Assembly (NCBI GenBank): GCA_027946555.1
Contig: JAPEVC010000062.1
Location: forward strand, 62,001 to 126,000
DNA length: 64,000 nt
DNA from: Gnomoniopsis sp. IMI 355080
Taxonomy: Eukaryota > Ascomycota > Sordariomycetes > Diaporthales > Gnomoniaceae
Direction: 5' to 3'
Shown: piece after piece, positions 10,665 through 21,881 of the stretch
Numbering within the stretch: the first letter of the stretch is position 1
Layout of the letters: each line of letters begins with the position of its first letter
Made by a program: the position numbers and the translations under genes
The notes under the pieces: generated by a model
The model's database searches: none
What the model was told of the DNA's origin: nothing
The model's input: the letters and a program-made list of their open reading frames with translations, nothing else

Positions 10665-13600
10665 ATGGATACTCAAGAGACTGTTGTCCCATCGGGACAG
10701 CACTACTCCGGTCACAACCGAATTCCAAACATTAAGCAATTCATGGAAAACTTGGACCGCGACAAGAAAGAACGCGATGCCAATATCGACAGCCAAACCA
10801 AGCAACAGCAGAAGCAGAAGCCCAGCAGTGAGGTTAAGGAGCACCAACTGAGCTCACGAAAACCGGGCAAGAACCGGCGCACCGTCAGGGATCCTGTCAC
10901 CGGAAAAGATGTGGAAATAGATGATATCGATGACAGCATGCTGAAGGCCGTCGACGATCCTCATGTGAGTTTCCTCAGCTGACCATTTGATATCGCGGAC
11001 GGAGGACGGGAACTGACGCTGTGAATAGCTGTTCGTTCCCAATGCCAACCTTGGCAAGGACACCACCATCAAGACAGATCCTACACAGTCTGGTGAAGAG
11101 TACCGACAAGCCCAAGACGTAACCGCGCCACCTGACCCCGTCGAGCCGGGTACGACAAGCGATGTGCCTATCCACGGCGAGAAGACCAATGTGCTCTTCC
11201 ACCCAACTCCGTCAGTGAGCTATGAGCCCATGTATGCTAACATAGAAGCACGGGCCAACGTACTCTGTGTTGGCATCTTCATTGCGATCGCCTTCATCGG
11301 CAAGATTCTCGGCGGGTCATTGTGGGGTTTACTGCCACTCGGATTCTGTGTTGCTTCCGGTGTCTTCCTCTGGATGAAAGATCTCGTGCGTCAGGGTCGT
11401 GATACGGAGTGGTCCAGTGAACAGAAACGCGGAGAGACGGCTGTTGTCAACCTCATTCCAGAGTCAGTAGAATGGCTGAATACTGCAGTTGGACTTATCT
11501 GGGGCCTCATTAATCCGGACATGTTTGCTGGTATGTACCGGTCCACCCCCGAACTCCCACGGTCTGAAAGAGTCTATGACCTCGAGCCCAATCGGCTAGA
11601 CATAGGTATGAGAACCTTGCTAACAATGGCCGTACAGCTGTTGCCGATACGGTACGTTTCTTGAGAGCAATGTCCCGGTACCTTTGCCTTGCTGGTTGGA
11701 GACTTATCCGCACGCAACCCGCGAAGTGTGGAGATCATGCTTCTGTCTCTCTTTTGCGTTGCCATCGTAGAAGCTCGCTGACTCTGTGGATATTGTATAG
11801 CTCGAGGATGTGATGCAAGCTAGCATTCCCGGTGTCGTTGAGAACGTCAAGGTCAATGACATCTCACAAGGAAGCAATCCGCTTCGAATCTTGAGCTTGC
11901 GTGCTCTCCCCGACAGCCATGTCCAGGACCTCAAGGATGAAATTCGAAAGCAGCAGGCACAAACCAAGGATCCTCAAGAATTGGCCGCCGATGAAGAAGG
12001 TGGTGACTTTTACAACCTTGAAGCCACCGTAGCTTACCACTCTTTACCGTCTGGCAGCGATGTCTCTTCGAAAGCCAAGAACATGGGCATGCAATTAGTA
12101 TTCTATCTCGGAATGAAGGGACTTTTTGGCGTTCCATTCCCTATATGGGTCGAACTCAATGGACTCGTCTGTACGGCGCGGATTCGAGTTGCACTTTCAC
12201 CAAACCCCCCTTTCATTAAGACGCTCTCATTCACTTTGATGGGCCTGCCGAAAGTCCAAGCCAGCTGCATACCCCTCGTTGAAAAGGGCGCAAACATTCT
12301 CAACCTTCCGCTGATTTCCAACTTCGTCAATTGGGCTATTGCCACGGCCGCCGGCATGTATGTCGCACCCAAATCATTGACTCTGGACATCGGCAAGATG
12401 CTTCAGGGCGATGATATACAAAAGGAGACACAAGCGCTCGGTGTGCTTTTTATACGCATCCACAAGGCGACAGGACTGTCCAAGCAAGACCGAAGGGGAA
12501 GCGACGGCGGTGGCAGCGATCCGTATATCTGCGTGGCCTTTTCCAAATTCGGCAAGCCGCAATACTGCACTCGTGTCATACAAGACGATCTGAATCCAGT
12601 CTTCTCCGAATGTGCCGCCTTGCTCGTCACACCTGAAATCATCAAGGCCGATGAGCAACTTTCACTCGAGCTCTGGGACAGCGATCGATCTTCTGCTGAC
12701 GATGTCGTGGGGAAGGTGGAGCTTAGCATTCAGAAGCTGATCCAGCACCCTGGAAAAATGTTCCCTCAAAACTCGACCCTCAGAGGCACCAAGGCGGAGA
12801 GCACAATGCCAGGCAACCTGTCTTGGGAAGTCGGCTTCTTTGGCCGCACACAATTCAGGAAGGCCCTTCGCACGGACGGACGCGATACGAACTTGCCCAA
12901 AGAATTGCAAGATCACAAAGAGTTGCAGACAGATGTGGGGTCTCTCGATACGGCGGAAGAAAATGCAGTCGTGCGCACTCCGCCTGACCCACTTTGGCCC
13001 AGTGGTATCGTCTCGATCGTTGTTCACCAAATTGTCAGTCTTGAGCTGGCCAACGTTAAAGGCTCCCAGGGTAAGAGGAAGGGACGCGAGTTCGAGCCTG
13101 CGAGGCCAGAGGCTGGCGATACCAAGGAGGAAAGCGGCAAAAAGCTTCCTAGCTCCTATTGCACAATATTGATAAACGACGAGCTCGCGTACAAAACAAG
13201 GACAAAGGTTGTCTCTTCGAAGCCGATTTTCGAGGCTGGTACAGAGCGTTTTATTCGTGACTGGCGATCAGCCATCATCACGGTTACTGTCCGAGACTCG
13301 CGCAATCGCCAACACGATCCGATCATTGGAGTTGTTCCACTGAAACTTTCCGATGTTCTTCTCACTGGCAGTCAAAGCACACGGTGGTATCCTCTTGATG
13401 GTGGCATCGGCTTTGGGCGTATTCGCATCAGTCTCCTCTTCCGCTCCGTCGAGCTCAAGCTGCCACCTTCACATCTCAGCTTCGGTGAGATTGGCACGTT
13501 TGAGTTCCTATCAGACTCTATCAGGGCCTTCAAGCTAGATGGCACTCACCGAGCGAAATTGAAGCTCCGCACTGGTGGTAGTTCCGCAGTGATCAAGAGC

Positions 13601-14779
13601 GACAAGTGCACTAAGACCGAGGATGGCAGTCTCTCCTGGGATGTCACTGAACAGTCCTCTACGAAGAACGACGACGGCACTAAATCCACAGAAATCACGA
13701 GTCGCATCCGTCTCCCTGTACGCTACCGGTATCGCTCCCCTATTTTCTTCGAAATTCAACCCTCTGGGAAGCGCCATGCCGACACTTTTGCTTCGATCTG
13801 GCTACAAGATATGGTAGACATGAAAGAGGATGACTTTGACATTCCAATCTGGCGGTGCAACAATGCCCTCAGGCTCTCCCAAAATTATATCACCGAGGCA
13901 AATTACCGCGAGGTGCCTGATCTTCAACTTGAGGAGATCGGCCGACTTCGCTTCCGTGGTCGCTTCAAGCCAGGGTGCGATCGCGACCATCTCAAATTCG
14001 TCAGCGACAACGACAGTCGTGAGACTATTGAGAGTTGGGAGGCCTGCTTTGCAGAAGGTGTCCGCAAGGAGCACGTCGAAAGGGAGGTTCCGCCAAGTAT
14101 TCAGAAGATGCATGATGCGAGCCTCACACAGGGTAGGGATGTGCTTGCGCAGGCGGATGAGGATGACAAGAGAAAGTGGCTTGCTAGAGACGGTACTGAC
14201 TGGAGCGGCGCGTTTGGAAAGGATCCTTCGGAAATGCTGCTGAGGAACGGTAACGGGGATGACAACAACGACCCAGACGAGGACGACAACGACAACGACG
14301 ACGATGACGATGACGACGCTTCAACAGAGTCTAGCGGCGTTGACTTGGGCATCTCAGACGCTCACACCGACCACACAAACGATACTGTCAGCAGCACCAG
14401 CAACAGCCGTGGCCAGGGATCGGACCAACCGCGGCAGTCAGTGGATAGCGGCGCTCAGTTCAGTCCGGTTTCACCTACATCCACGAAAAGTGTGACAAGC
14501 ACGAAGTCCTCCAAGAACCCCATTAAGATGTACAAGGACTACAAGGAGAGAAGTCGGGACCTACACCGTCAACACCGTGGTCTGATGCAATGGTGAGTAA
14601 TCCTTTGCCCCTCTTGGGTCACTTTGCGTTCTGTGTGATATCCTGCTGACTTGTCATACCCCAGGAAACCAATGCGCAATGTCCAATTCGCCAAAGATGA
14701 GGCTACCTTTGCAGCCCGCAGAGTCAGCAAGATGGGTTCGCTTAGCGGACGCAAGCCCGACGTTGAGACGGAGGTGTAA
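10665..14779 (+). CDS. mug190: Mug190-like SMP and C2 domain membrane protein
   Basis: Five exons (10665-10964, 11029-11530, 11638-11651, 11801-14592, 14665-14779) encode 1,240 residues. Visible in order: a charged Gln/Lys-rich N-terminus; a paired hydrophobic hairpin (about 177-216) as membrane anchor; an SMP lipid-binding domain (about 240-480); a first C2 domain from about 486 with calcium-type Asp residues (GGSDPYI, NPVF, ELWDSDR); and a second C2 region (about 680-830). A further beta-rich segment is followed by an Asp/Asn run (about 1,100), a Ser/Thr-rich stretch and a basic tail. Anchor plus SMP plus C2 is the tricalbin/extended-synaptotagmin plan, so tethering of the ER to other membranes and lipid transfer is the likely role. 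This is inferred from architecture; the fungal family is named after S. pombe Mug190. Exon 3 is a 14-base microexon. Confidence 0.9.
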
Positions 14780-15469
14780 ATGCAGCATCGAGAATGTTTC
14801 TTTTGATTTGTCCTTTCTAAACACCAGCACGATGAGCGCTTTGGATTACGGCGTCAAGTTGGGGTCGTCTGGTGTTTAGTAGGAGAACGTGCCAGGAATA
14901 AGCATAGCCATCATGGGTTGAATCAGTCTTTCCAATTAGAAAATAATGCAATATTGCTATAATCCATGACTTACTGGCTTATTGTATGGAGACCTACCAG
15001 CACACGGTGTTCACCAAAGGCGAACAACTTATTTATTGGAAAGTCTCGTCAAATCTGCTCATCTTGATCGATTTTGATTGTACGAATATTTCTAGGACTG
15101 ATCAACCCCGACTGCAACAAGGGCTCTTCTTTTTCTGTTTTCTCTTTTGTTCCTCCGTTGGGGGGGGGGGAGGCGTGACGGTGTTGATGTTCTTCATTAG
15201 TACTGTACCTACCTATTGGAGTTATGGCCCACACCTAAATCAGTGACAGGGATTGTGTTCCTCCGATCCTAAGCTGTCATCATGCAGGGAATGACCCCGG
15301 ATTTAATGGTCCAGCAACTTTATTTCAATCCTTCAACACCATTAATTACCAACTGCAACATCCACAACAGCAACCACAACGGACGACACGCTACCGACCT
15401 GTGGACCGTCTATCGATTCCGCTGACATCACCTTCTTCCTCCTAACTTCTTCTCCTGTGTCGGAAGCCC
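14780..15469. other. Intergenic region with an 11-base G run
   Basis: 3' flank of the Mug190-like gene and upstream region of the next small gene. It contains 11 G in a row (15160-15170) and T-rich stretches. No gene is supported. Confidence 0.55.
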
Positions 15470-15853
15470 ATGCCCTCGCAACTCAAATCCCTCCCTCTCT
15501 CATTAATAAGAGACACGCGCACGCGCACGAGCCGACACGACGAAGCTGACGAACACAAGACCTGGTTCGGTGGAAGCCGTGGCGGGCCACTCCTGCCAGT
15601 GGCCGGAGGAAAATACCAAAGCAACAGAAAAAGCAGGAGGTCGTCGTCTCGGGCGGGTCTAGGGCGCAAGTTCTGGAGCCCCTATGCGAGGCCACCGCGC
15701 CGATCGAAGAGGCTCGTCGTAGTCTGGCTGTGCGGGTTCTTGATCGCTGGGCTGTTGACGTGGTGGGTGTCGACGAGGCATCTTGAGAGGGCGAGGAGTT
15801 ATGCAGAGGTGCTCGTGCATCAGCCGGAAAAGGTACCTGTGTTGGACGGCTGA
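15470..15853 (+). CDS. Small hypothetical membrane protein
   Basis: An unspliced frame of 127 residues from ATG. The N-terminal 80 residues are basic and Arg/Ser/Gly-rich. One membrane helix follows (about residues 80-102, RLVVVWLCGFLIAGLLTWW), then a short C-terminal tail. The plan suggests a type II single-pass protein with a positively charged cytosolic side. I recognise no family. A 192-codon frame on the opposite strand overlaps it but has low-complexity Ser/Arg/Pro composition, so the plus-strand frame is preferred. Existence as a gene is plausible, not proven. Confidence 0.45.
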   Translation: MPSQLKSLPLSLIRDTRTRTSRHDEADEHKTWFGGSRGGPLLPVAGGKYQSNRKSRRSSSRAGLGRKFWSPYARPPRRSKRLVVVWLCGFLIAGLLTWWVSTRHLERARSYAEVLVHQPEKVPVLDG

Positions 15854-16461
15854 GGCGACTGTGCGAAGAGGCTGGTCGTATCAAGACCCCTAGGCCGGAG
15901 GAGAATGGGACACGCCGTTTCGGAAGAGGCAGGCGAGCTGGGAAATACCTGCGACGAGTCCCGGAGAGACAGACACTAGCCTCACACATGGTCGATGACT
16001 CTGTGAAAAAAACATCGGCTGCTCGAGACGAAGGCTGTGTAGCCAGCGGGTCATTCGTCAACTCACATCAACAGAACTGCTGCCACAACTATTAGCATAC
16101 CAGAAGATCAAGGGGCATTGTTTATTCGATTCAGGCACGGGATCAGCATTGCGAGGATGGTTTATTGTGCTCTTGCGTCATGGAACAACAAAGACGGGGA
16201 CACGTCTGCTGTTCCAACGGCTTATTAAGGGGGGAAAAGGACATGTATTGCCCCAATAAAGGAGTAATGGTGGCATCAGACTTGGGAATTGTCTTAATTT
16301 GAGGTTCAATAAACTATAAGAGCTCATAGGTTGTGTTCCTTGATGTCTACCTGGTGTCAAACGTCGCTCTTCATCTTGATTTACTGCACAAGCAGCCTTT
16401 ACCCACCGACTCCTCACCTGTAGGCCAAGAATTGTGATCAGATCTGCAGGATTTCACAAAC
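15854..16461. other. Intergenic region, nothing recognised
   Basis: No coding frame with credible composition and no structured repeat is seen between the small membrane protein and the first orphan frame. Confidence 0.5.
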
Positions 16462-16731
16462 ATGGAGCCATCCACTTCCCACAATAGCTCATCATCACAG
16501 TATCAACACCACCACAAGGCCACCCCATGTGCTGAGCATAAGGCTGTCGTCAGTCTTCGCAAGGGCGAGCAGGCGATGAACAGGCGAAGCCATGGGTGGT
16601 ATCTTTGTAGATGGACACCCAAGTCAACGCCACTTGATGAAGGTCCTGGCCCGCATATGATAGACAAAGTTCGACAAGACTTCGCTGAGCTTGCTGCCCA
16701 GATCGAGGAGGGCTGGATGGATTTGCATTAG
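16462..16731 (+). CDS. Orphan short frame, 89 residues
   Basis: An ATG-started, unspliced frame with a Ser/His-rich start, a central stretch with two Trp and one Cys (WYLCRW), and an acidic helical end (KVRQDFAELAAQIEEGW). Its local CpG content is higher than that of the DNA just downstream, which argues mildly for coding constraint. No family is recognised. It may be the first exon of a longer gene or a chance frame. Confidence 0.3.
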   Translation: MEPSTSHNSSSSQYQHHHKATPCAEHKAVVSLRKGEQAMNRRSHGWYLCRWTPKSTPLDEGPGPHMIDKVRQDFAELAAQIEEGWMDLH

Positions 16732-17203
16732 GAATTGATGTATAAGATGCTCATTGTGAAGATGCTTATTTACAACTCAAAAGGACTTTTGGGTCAACAA
16801 GAGGAATGCTTTCATAAATTTGTATCCATATCATGACTTGAAGATGGATCTAGGTCCAGGTGAGTGTTATTGATTGGTTAACTTCGCAGTACTCAATTTG
16901 GCAATATGCTCTTTCAATGTGATGTATGATACTGTCAATTGTTCCATGTGACTTCTATTAAAGCACTTCCTTCTATGTCACAAGTGATCCTTAGGGTAAT
17001 CATGACTTGGGCACAAGATTTGGCATCCACTAGAAGCATTATAAAAGCAGCTGCTCTGAAGACAGTCCTCTTCAATGAGAACTTGAAGTCTCTATCCCAT
17101 GGAAAAAACACCCATTGCCAAAAGTTCAGTAAACATAATTGCATCCCAACCCCGACTACACATCCCTAGGTATCACAAGTACAACCTTACTGAAAACTTC
17201 ATT
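16732..17203. other. CpG-depleted AT-rich intergenic DNA
   Basis: Between 16741 and 17220 I count only two CpG dinucleotides in 480 bases, whereas coding parts of the window show several per 60 bases. TpG and CpA are abundant. This is the pattern expected from deamination of methylated CpG. No element boundaries are visible. Confidence 0.55.
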
Positions 17204-17861
17204 ATGTGCTATTGGTAGTAAGTAGCAGCGGCCTTGGGACAATCCGCACCATTTACCTTTTATTGGTGTACAGGACGATGTTGAGATACTGTTTGCTGAT
17301 TATCTTTTGAATAGCTACCCAGCCTACAGAGTATGCAAACACCCTAATAGAACGCTGAAGAAAAGAGACAAAAATTCAAGCTTGGAGGGTTGGCAGCAAC
17401 GCAGTAGCATTTCAAAATGTGATTTATGCTGGGGAAATCAAAAAGCACCCTGTGGCGATAATCCAAATGCTGGAGAGGATGGTAATGAAGATCAGCAATG
17501 GGTTGCTGATCCGAAAAGGAGTTTGCCAGAATATTGTCCTAGCTGCAACAACACAGCCCGGACCAGCTCGGATTCGCTGCTGTCTGTACCCATTCTGTTT
17601 CAGCAATTCGACCTCCTCATCCAGCAGTGGGCTTCGCAAAACTTCCGTGATGTGACAGAAGAGATGGTCCCGGAGATGCATGCCGACAAGAGAGCCGCCA
17701 GGGCACAATACAATATGGAGACACTTGGAGGACCTTGGAACAATGCTGAGGGGACTCTTCGTGCAGCTCTCGCGGCATATCAGGAGAAGTGGGAGAGCAT
17801 CATCATGCTTGCAAAACAAGATCGCTTGCAACAGGCAGCATATAATGCTTATTACAGATGA
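17204..17861 (+). CDS. Orphan cysteine-containing protein, 186 residues
   Basis: Predicted from two exons. A 14-base first exon (17204-17217, encoding MCYW plus two bases) is followed by a GTAAGT intron that ends TTTTGAATAG at 17314. The second exon (17315-17861) continues in phase with YPAYRVCKHP. Two Cys pairs (CDLC and CPSC) about 45 residues apart, with extra Cys between, look like a small zinc-binding module (about residues 39-87). The C-terminal half (about 95-186) is predicted helical, rich in Ala, Gln and Glu, ending NAYYR. Short fungal proteins that open with an MC-aromatic run followed by Cys/His are common orphans. No function can be assigned. It lies in the CpG-poor block. Confidence 0.5.
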
Positions 17862-18719
17862 ACCATTTCTACATAGAGTAAACCCACCCTACAGGATCAA
17901 ATCATCTTAAGGGTGCAATAACATAAGATATGCCAGGCCTGAACAGTTCCTGAGTACTGACCTTATATCCAGAACAGAAATGACCACTGTACCCAGAGTC
18001 GCTTTACGCAGTTGAGGCACGATCTTCTTGCTCAGTGTCTCAGCCCAAAGTGGTAAATTTTCCAAGTTTTGACTCTAGGAACACAAGAAGAAAAGAAGAA
18101 AGACTTTGTCACCTGGGAATTGATGCTGGGCGTGAGTTCCTGCTCCATTTGGTAGTATTCAAGATCGATAAGTCACCAATGAATTACTTAAGAACCTTGG
18201 TCTTTGAACACAAATCGGCAAGTAGCCCATGACAATGCCATTGCATCTCCGGATTCTCAGAGGCTTCAGAGACAAAGCGCATAGATCTACCAACAAATTC
18301 AGTCTAATCAAAGCTGCCTATCATCCCTACAGTTCCCACAGCCAGATCAACAATTCCTTGTTTTCTGCAGGATGCTTTTGGCACAATGCTTCCACAATGC
18401 CATTTCAGGTTGTCCACAAATGGGCTGGCAGAATTCGGACATTTCAAGACAAATCTACGTTCTTAATTTGCATTAAAGTCTGACCCAATGGTCAATACGG
18501 CCTGTCCATTCACTTATACCTAACATCTGTGAAAGTATATATCATTCAAGACGCCTGGCAGCAAGGATATTTGCTTGAAAGGGTCCAAATCTTTCTCTAG
18601 TAAAATCTGCCAAACAACAAGGAAACTACCTAGGTATTACTATCTGAAAAGAAACACCACCTTAACTTCACGAACCATAGACAGCATTCGCACACACCAT
18701 CAAACCTCGGATTTCAGCC
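17862..18719. other. CpG-poor intergenic DNA with palindrome and TATA-like site
   Basis: AT-rich with few CpG. A TATATA stretch lies near 18535-18541 and an exact TACCTAGGTA palindrome at 18627-18636, both upstream of the small frame at 18720. No other structure is seen. Confidence 0.5.
18627..18636. repeat. TACCTAGGTA palindrome, copy 2
   Basis: Exact copy of the 10-base palindrome, 84 bases upstream of the orphan frame at 18720. Confidence 0.85.
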
Positions 18720-19007
18720 ATGATGCTGAAGTTTGTACCTAACTCTGCTTTCAAGAAGTCTTTCACAAAGATCAAAAGTGAAGCTTTGAGCTTAGTAGAG
18801 ATTCAGCAGAGACTTGAGGTCGAGTGCCCAGGTGCAGACATCAATTTTGAGGATGTCTGTAGAGAAATGCTGGAGCAATCCGTTAACTTTACAGAGGCAC
18901 AAGACCAGATGCTTCATCCCGGGGCTTTTACCACCCAATTTGCCCAGATCGTGGACATAGAGAAGTCGGCTAACAGATCCTTTTCTCCATCAGTTACAGG
19001 ACACTGA
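18720..19007 (+). CDS. Orphan short frame, 95 residues
   Basis: An ATG-started unspliced frame with a basic N-terminus (FKKSFTKIKSE) and an acidic helical middle. It has a TATATA motif about 180 bases upstream. No family or domain is recognised and the frame could be fortuitous in this AT-rich block. Confidence 0.3.
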   Translation: MMLKFVPNSAFKKSFTKIKSEALSLVEIQQRLEVECPGADINFEDVCREMLEQSVNFTEAQDQMLHPGAFTTQFAQIVDIEKSANRSFSPSVTGH

Positions 19008-19928
19008 TGACTCCAAGAGGCCAAAGTCAAGAACCTACAATTCATTCACAAAAGTAGATATAAAACCTTAATGGCGCAGGAATTACAGGTGCTCATGTAC
19101 CAAATGAACCCAAGTATAGTAAGTCCCTACACCAATGCTCCACTCACATTATAAAAATTGTGGCAGAGCAATAATGGCTTTTTAATATCTTAGGTCATAT
19201 TTGCCCGGTAATCACTCGATTAGGCACCAATGGAGTAGAAGCTAGAAAACAGCCAAAGTTAATTACCATTCCGCTGACCTGATGGAGTTGTTCGTAAAGG
19301 CCAGGAGGCATACAGCGAGAACTCGGGGAGGCGTGATTGCTTGAACCCTCGCCTGCTTGACGTTACTCGGGACCATTCCGTATTACATGTTCTTTGACCA
19401 CCAAAGTAGAGATCCTCATGAAGCATGTATCAGTGATAATGCACACGAAAAGATGATCTATGGTAGTTTTCATTCATGAATAGGAAAAAGGTACATGTCG
19501 GCTATCCAAAAAAAAAACATTTGTTTTCCACTTAGTACGTTACCGTTCGTGAATTCGTTCTATCACCGTGAGACAATAGATTCCTGTGTGAGCTTGGAGT
19601 GGCCGCGTTGAAATGATCAAACGCCAAATTGCTGAAGTGTGTAGACCAGGTGTGGAACTGGAAGAATGGCAAAGGGGACGACCTCTAGCGGGAAGACGGG
19701 GTATCTCCGCGGACCAGAACTATTTACACCGGACACAAGGCTATCAATGTTAGTTTGCAAGATAACATGGTGCTCACCTGTTCCAAAGTGGCTACTCTCA
19801 CTCTTGTCAGCACAGGTGGATCATGAAGTGGAAGGCGTGAGGTAGGGTAGTAGCACCTTGAGATTCCAACATAATATCTATCGACACGGCCATCATTCTT
19901 GTATGCCCAACCACTTCCGACCTCTCGC
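19008..19928. other. 3' flank of SNU66 and intergenic DNA
   Basis: Contains a 9-base A run near 19509-19517 and no coding frame. The right end must include the SNU66 3' UTR. Confidence 0.5.
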
Positions 19929-21881
19929 TTACGCCAACCGAACGCCAGCTTCCTTGCGTTTCTTCGTCTGCTGTGCGGTAGCACTCGACATACCAGTGTC
20001 CTGGCTGGCGTCGAAAATGCTGTGCGCCATGCGCCGATTCTCCTGATCGATCTTGGACAGTTTCTTGTCCGTCTTGCCCTTGCCGCTGGTCTTGCCGTGG
20101 AACTGATGCGACAGCTCCTTGAACGCTTCTTTCTGGTTCAGGTGACGGCCCATCTCGTCCACGTACTTGAGCTCAACGTTGAACTTGTGCTTCTTCAGCA
20201 AGTTCACCCGAACTTGGGACAGCTTGAACTCGCGATCCGCGTTCTGCTTACGGGCGTATTCTTCTCGGTCTCGTGCGCTGAGCCGATCCAAGAAGCCGCT
20301 GGCACGGTCACGCTCACGTTGTCGTTTCGCGTCTTCGTCGATCTGTGCGATGAGGCGAGCCTGCTCGGCCAGGAAAAGTTCGCGCTGTCTGAAATGCTCG
20401 TTCTTCTCTGCACCATTGGCGGATGCGTCGATGATATTGCGCTCTTTGAGAAGTGCGAGAGTTGCTCCTATGCCCTGCGCAACGTATTTCTCTTCATCGA
20501 CACCCGTGGTGGTGAGATCCTCTGGAGCCTCGGAAATGTTCCTCTCAGCAGACTCTTCCTTGATTTGCGGAGCATTCTCCATGTCCTCATCTGAGTCCTC
20601 GGCGTCCATTGCGGTGACTGGTTCTCTAGACTTGGATTTCTTCCTTGGCCGTACGTCTTCGTCAAGTTCGGGTTTGTTGATGGCACTGAGGAATTCGGTT
20701 GTTTCGTCCACGACGAGTCCCCCTTGATCTTCGCCTCCCTCATCGTTCTCTGCTTCCTGCTCTGCTTCGGCCTTGAGCTGTTTCGCTAGATCTCCTGGCC
20801 GCATGCGCTTCTGCTTCTTGAGAGCCTGTCGCCTTTGCAGGGCAAGAGAATTCTGCAGATCGTCGTCATCCACAAATGTGTCGTCTGTGACTTTTCGCTT
20901 CTTTGCAACTGGCAAGTCGATATCCATGGCATTATCAGCAGCCGACATTTGATCTGCCGTGAACAGAGCGTCTTCATCACCTCGTTGTCGTGTGGATTTT
21001 GACTTCTTCTTCTTTTTGGGCTTCTTGACTTTGATCTCGGAAGGGTCAAGATAGTCAGAGGCCGGGGCGTCCTGCATTATGTCGATATCGAGATTTTGCA
21101 ATGTTTTCTTCTGCCTCTCTGCGGGCGCCTCGAGAATATCGGACAAGTCTCCAATCGCTCCAGAGGTGTCCAGTGTAAATGCTTTCTTCTTCTTGCCGTT
21201 TATCTCCTCGTCGTATTGGGCTAAAATGCTGCGTTCGCCCGTATCGTCAATGTCATTCGGGTCGTAAACAGGTCGCTTTTTCTTCAAATTCAGATTCTCG
21301 TTCAATTTCTCCTGTTCGCGCAGATGGAGGTTCTCGAGCTCGTCACCTTCTTCATCATTGTCCAGTACGGTGTTGTCTTTGAGTGTGAGGATTTGATCGT
21401 CGCCATCGAGAAGTGTAGACATGTCATGGCTGACCTTGACGCCAGCGAGATCCTTAGCCGAGTACTCCTTCGCAGCAGCCTTTGCAGCAGCTTCAGCCTC
21501 CTCTTCCTTTCGTCTTTCTTCATCTATCTTTTTTTGCTTCTTCTTCATTCCTTTCAGCCATGATTTTGCGTCTCCGGCTTCTTCGTCGTCCAGGTCGCCG
21601 AGACCCTTGCCCTTGAGGGCTGCAAAACGCTGCGCCTTCTCGCGCTCCTTTTTAATCTTTGCAAGCCGCTCCTCTCGCTCCCTCTTGGTTTTTGCTGCCT
21701 CAAGGACCTTTTTGTAGTTGTCACCTGCCGCAGCCTCGCGCGTCTCGATGGTGCTGGCGGGTTCTTCGTCATCTTCTTTGACTTCCTTGGGTGGCGCCGG
21801 GGCGGCGTTGGGCACGGGCAAGGGCTTGAGGCCCATGGCCTTCCGCACCTTGTTGAGCTCCTCGATCGTATTGGCATCCAT
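19929..21881 (-). CDS. SNU66: Snu66/SART-1 family U4/U6.U5 tri-snRNP protein
   Basis: Nuclear pre-mRNA splicing factor of the tri-snRNP, needed for spliceosome activation. An unspliced 650-residue frame begins at an ATG at 21881. It is extremely charged, with Lys/Glu-rich coiled-coil stretches through residues 60-150. It has the SART-1 hallmarks: the N-terminal NKVRKAMGLKPLP segment; the TLLDGDDQILTLKD block near 160; YDPNDIDDTGE near 205; repeated acidic patches and basic nuclear-localisation runs (KKPKKKKKS, about 290); and the conserved C-terminal half with GIGATLALLKERNII and a region ending QLSHQFHGK-like. Length and order match fungal SART-1 proteins. It is a long intronless gene among intron-bearing neighbours. 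Confidence 0.93.
   Translation of the reverse strand: MDANTIEELNKVRKAMGLKPLPVPNAAPAPPKEVKEDDEEPASTIETREAAAGDNYKKVLEAAKTKREREERLAKIKKEREKAQRFAALKGKGLGDLDDEEAGDAKSWLKGMKKKQKKIDEERRKEEEAEAAAKAAAKEYSAKDLAGVKVSHDMSTLLDGDDQILTLKDNTVLDNDEEGDELENLHLREQEKLNENLNLKKKRPVYDPNDIDDTGERSILAQYDEEINGKKKKAFTLDTSGAIGDLSDILEAPAERQKKTLQNLDIDIMQDAPASDYLDPSEIKVKKPKKKKKSKSTRQRGDEDALFTADQMSAADNAMDIDLPVAKKRKVTDDTFVDDDDLQNSLALQRRQALKKQKRMRPGDLAKQLKAEAEQEAENDEGGEDQGGLVVDETTEFLSAINKPELDEDVRPRKKSKSREPVTAMDAEDSDEDMENAPQIKEESAERNISEAPEDLTTTGVDEEKYVAQGIGATLALLKERNIIDASANGAEKNEHFRQRELFLAEQARLIAQIDEDAKRQRERDRASGFLDRLSARDREEYARKQNADREFKLSQVRVNLLKKHKFNVELKYVDEMGRHLNQKEAFKELSHQFHGKTSGKGKTDKKLSKIDQENRRMAHSIFDASQDTGMSSATAQQTKKRKEAGVRLA

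Noticed and set aside
15483..16061. 192-codon frame on the minus strand
   Set aside because: Low-complexity Ser/Arg/Pro product opposite a more convincing plus-strand membrane protein; a shadow frame.
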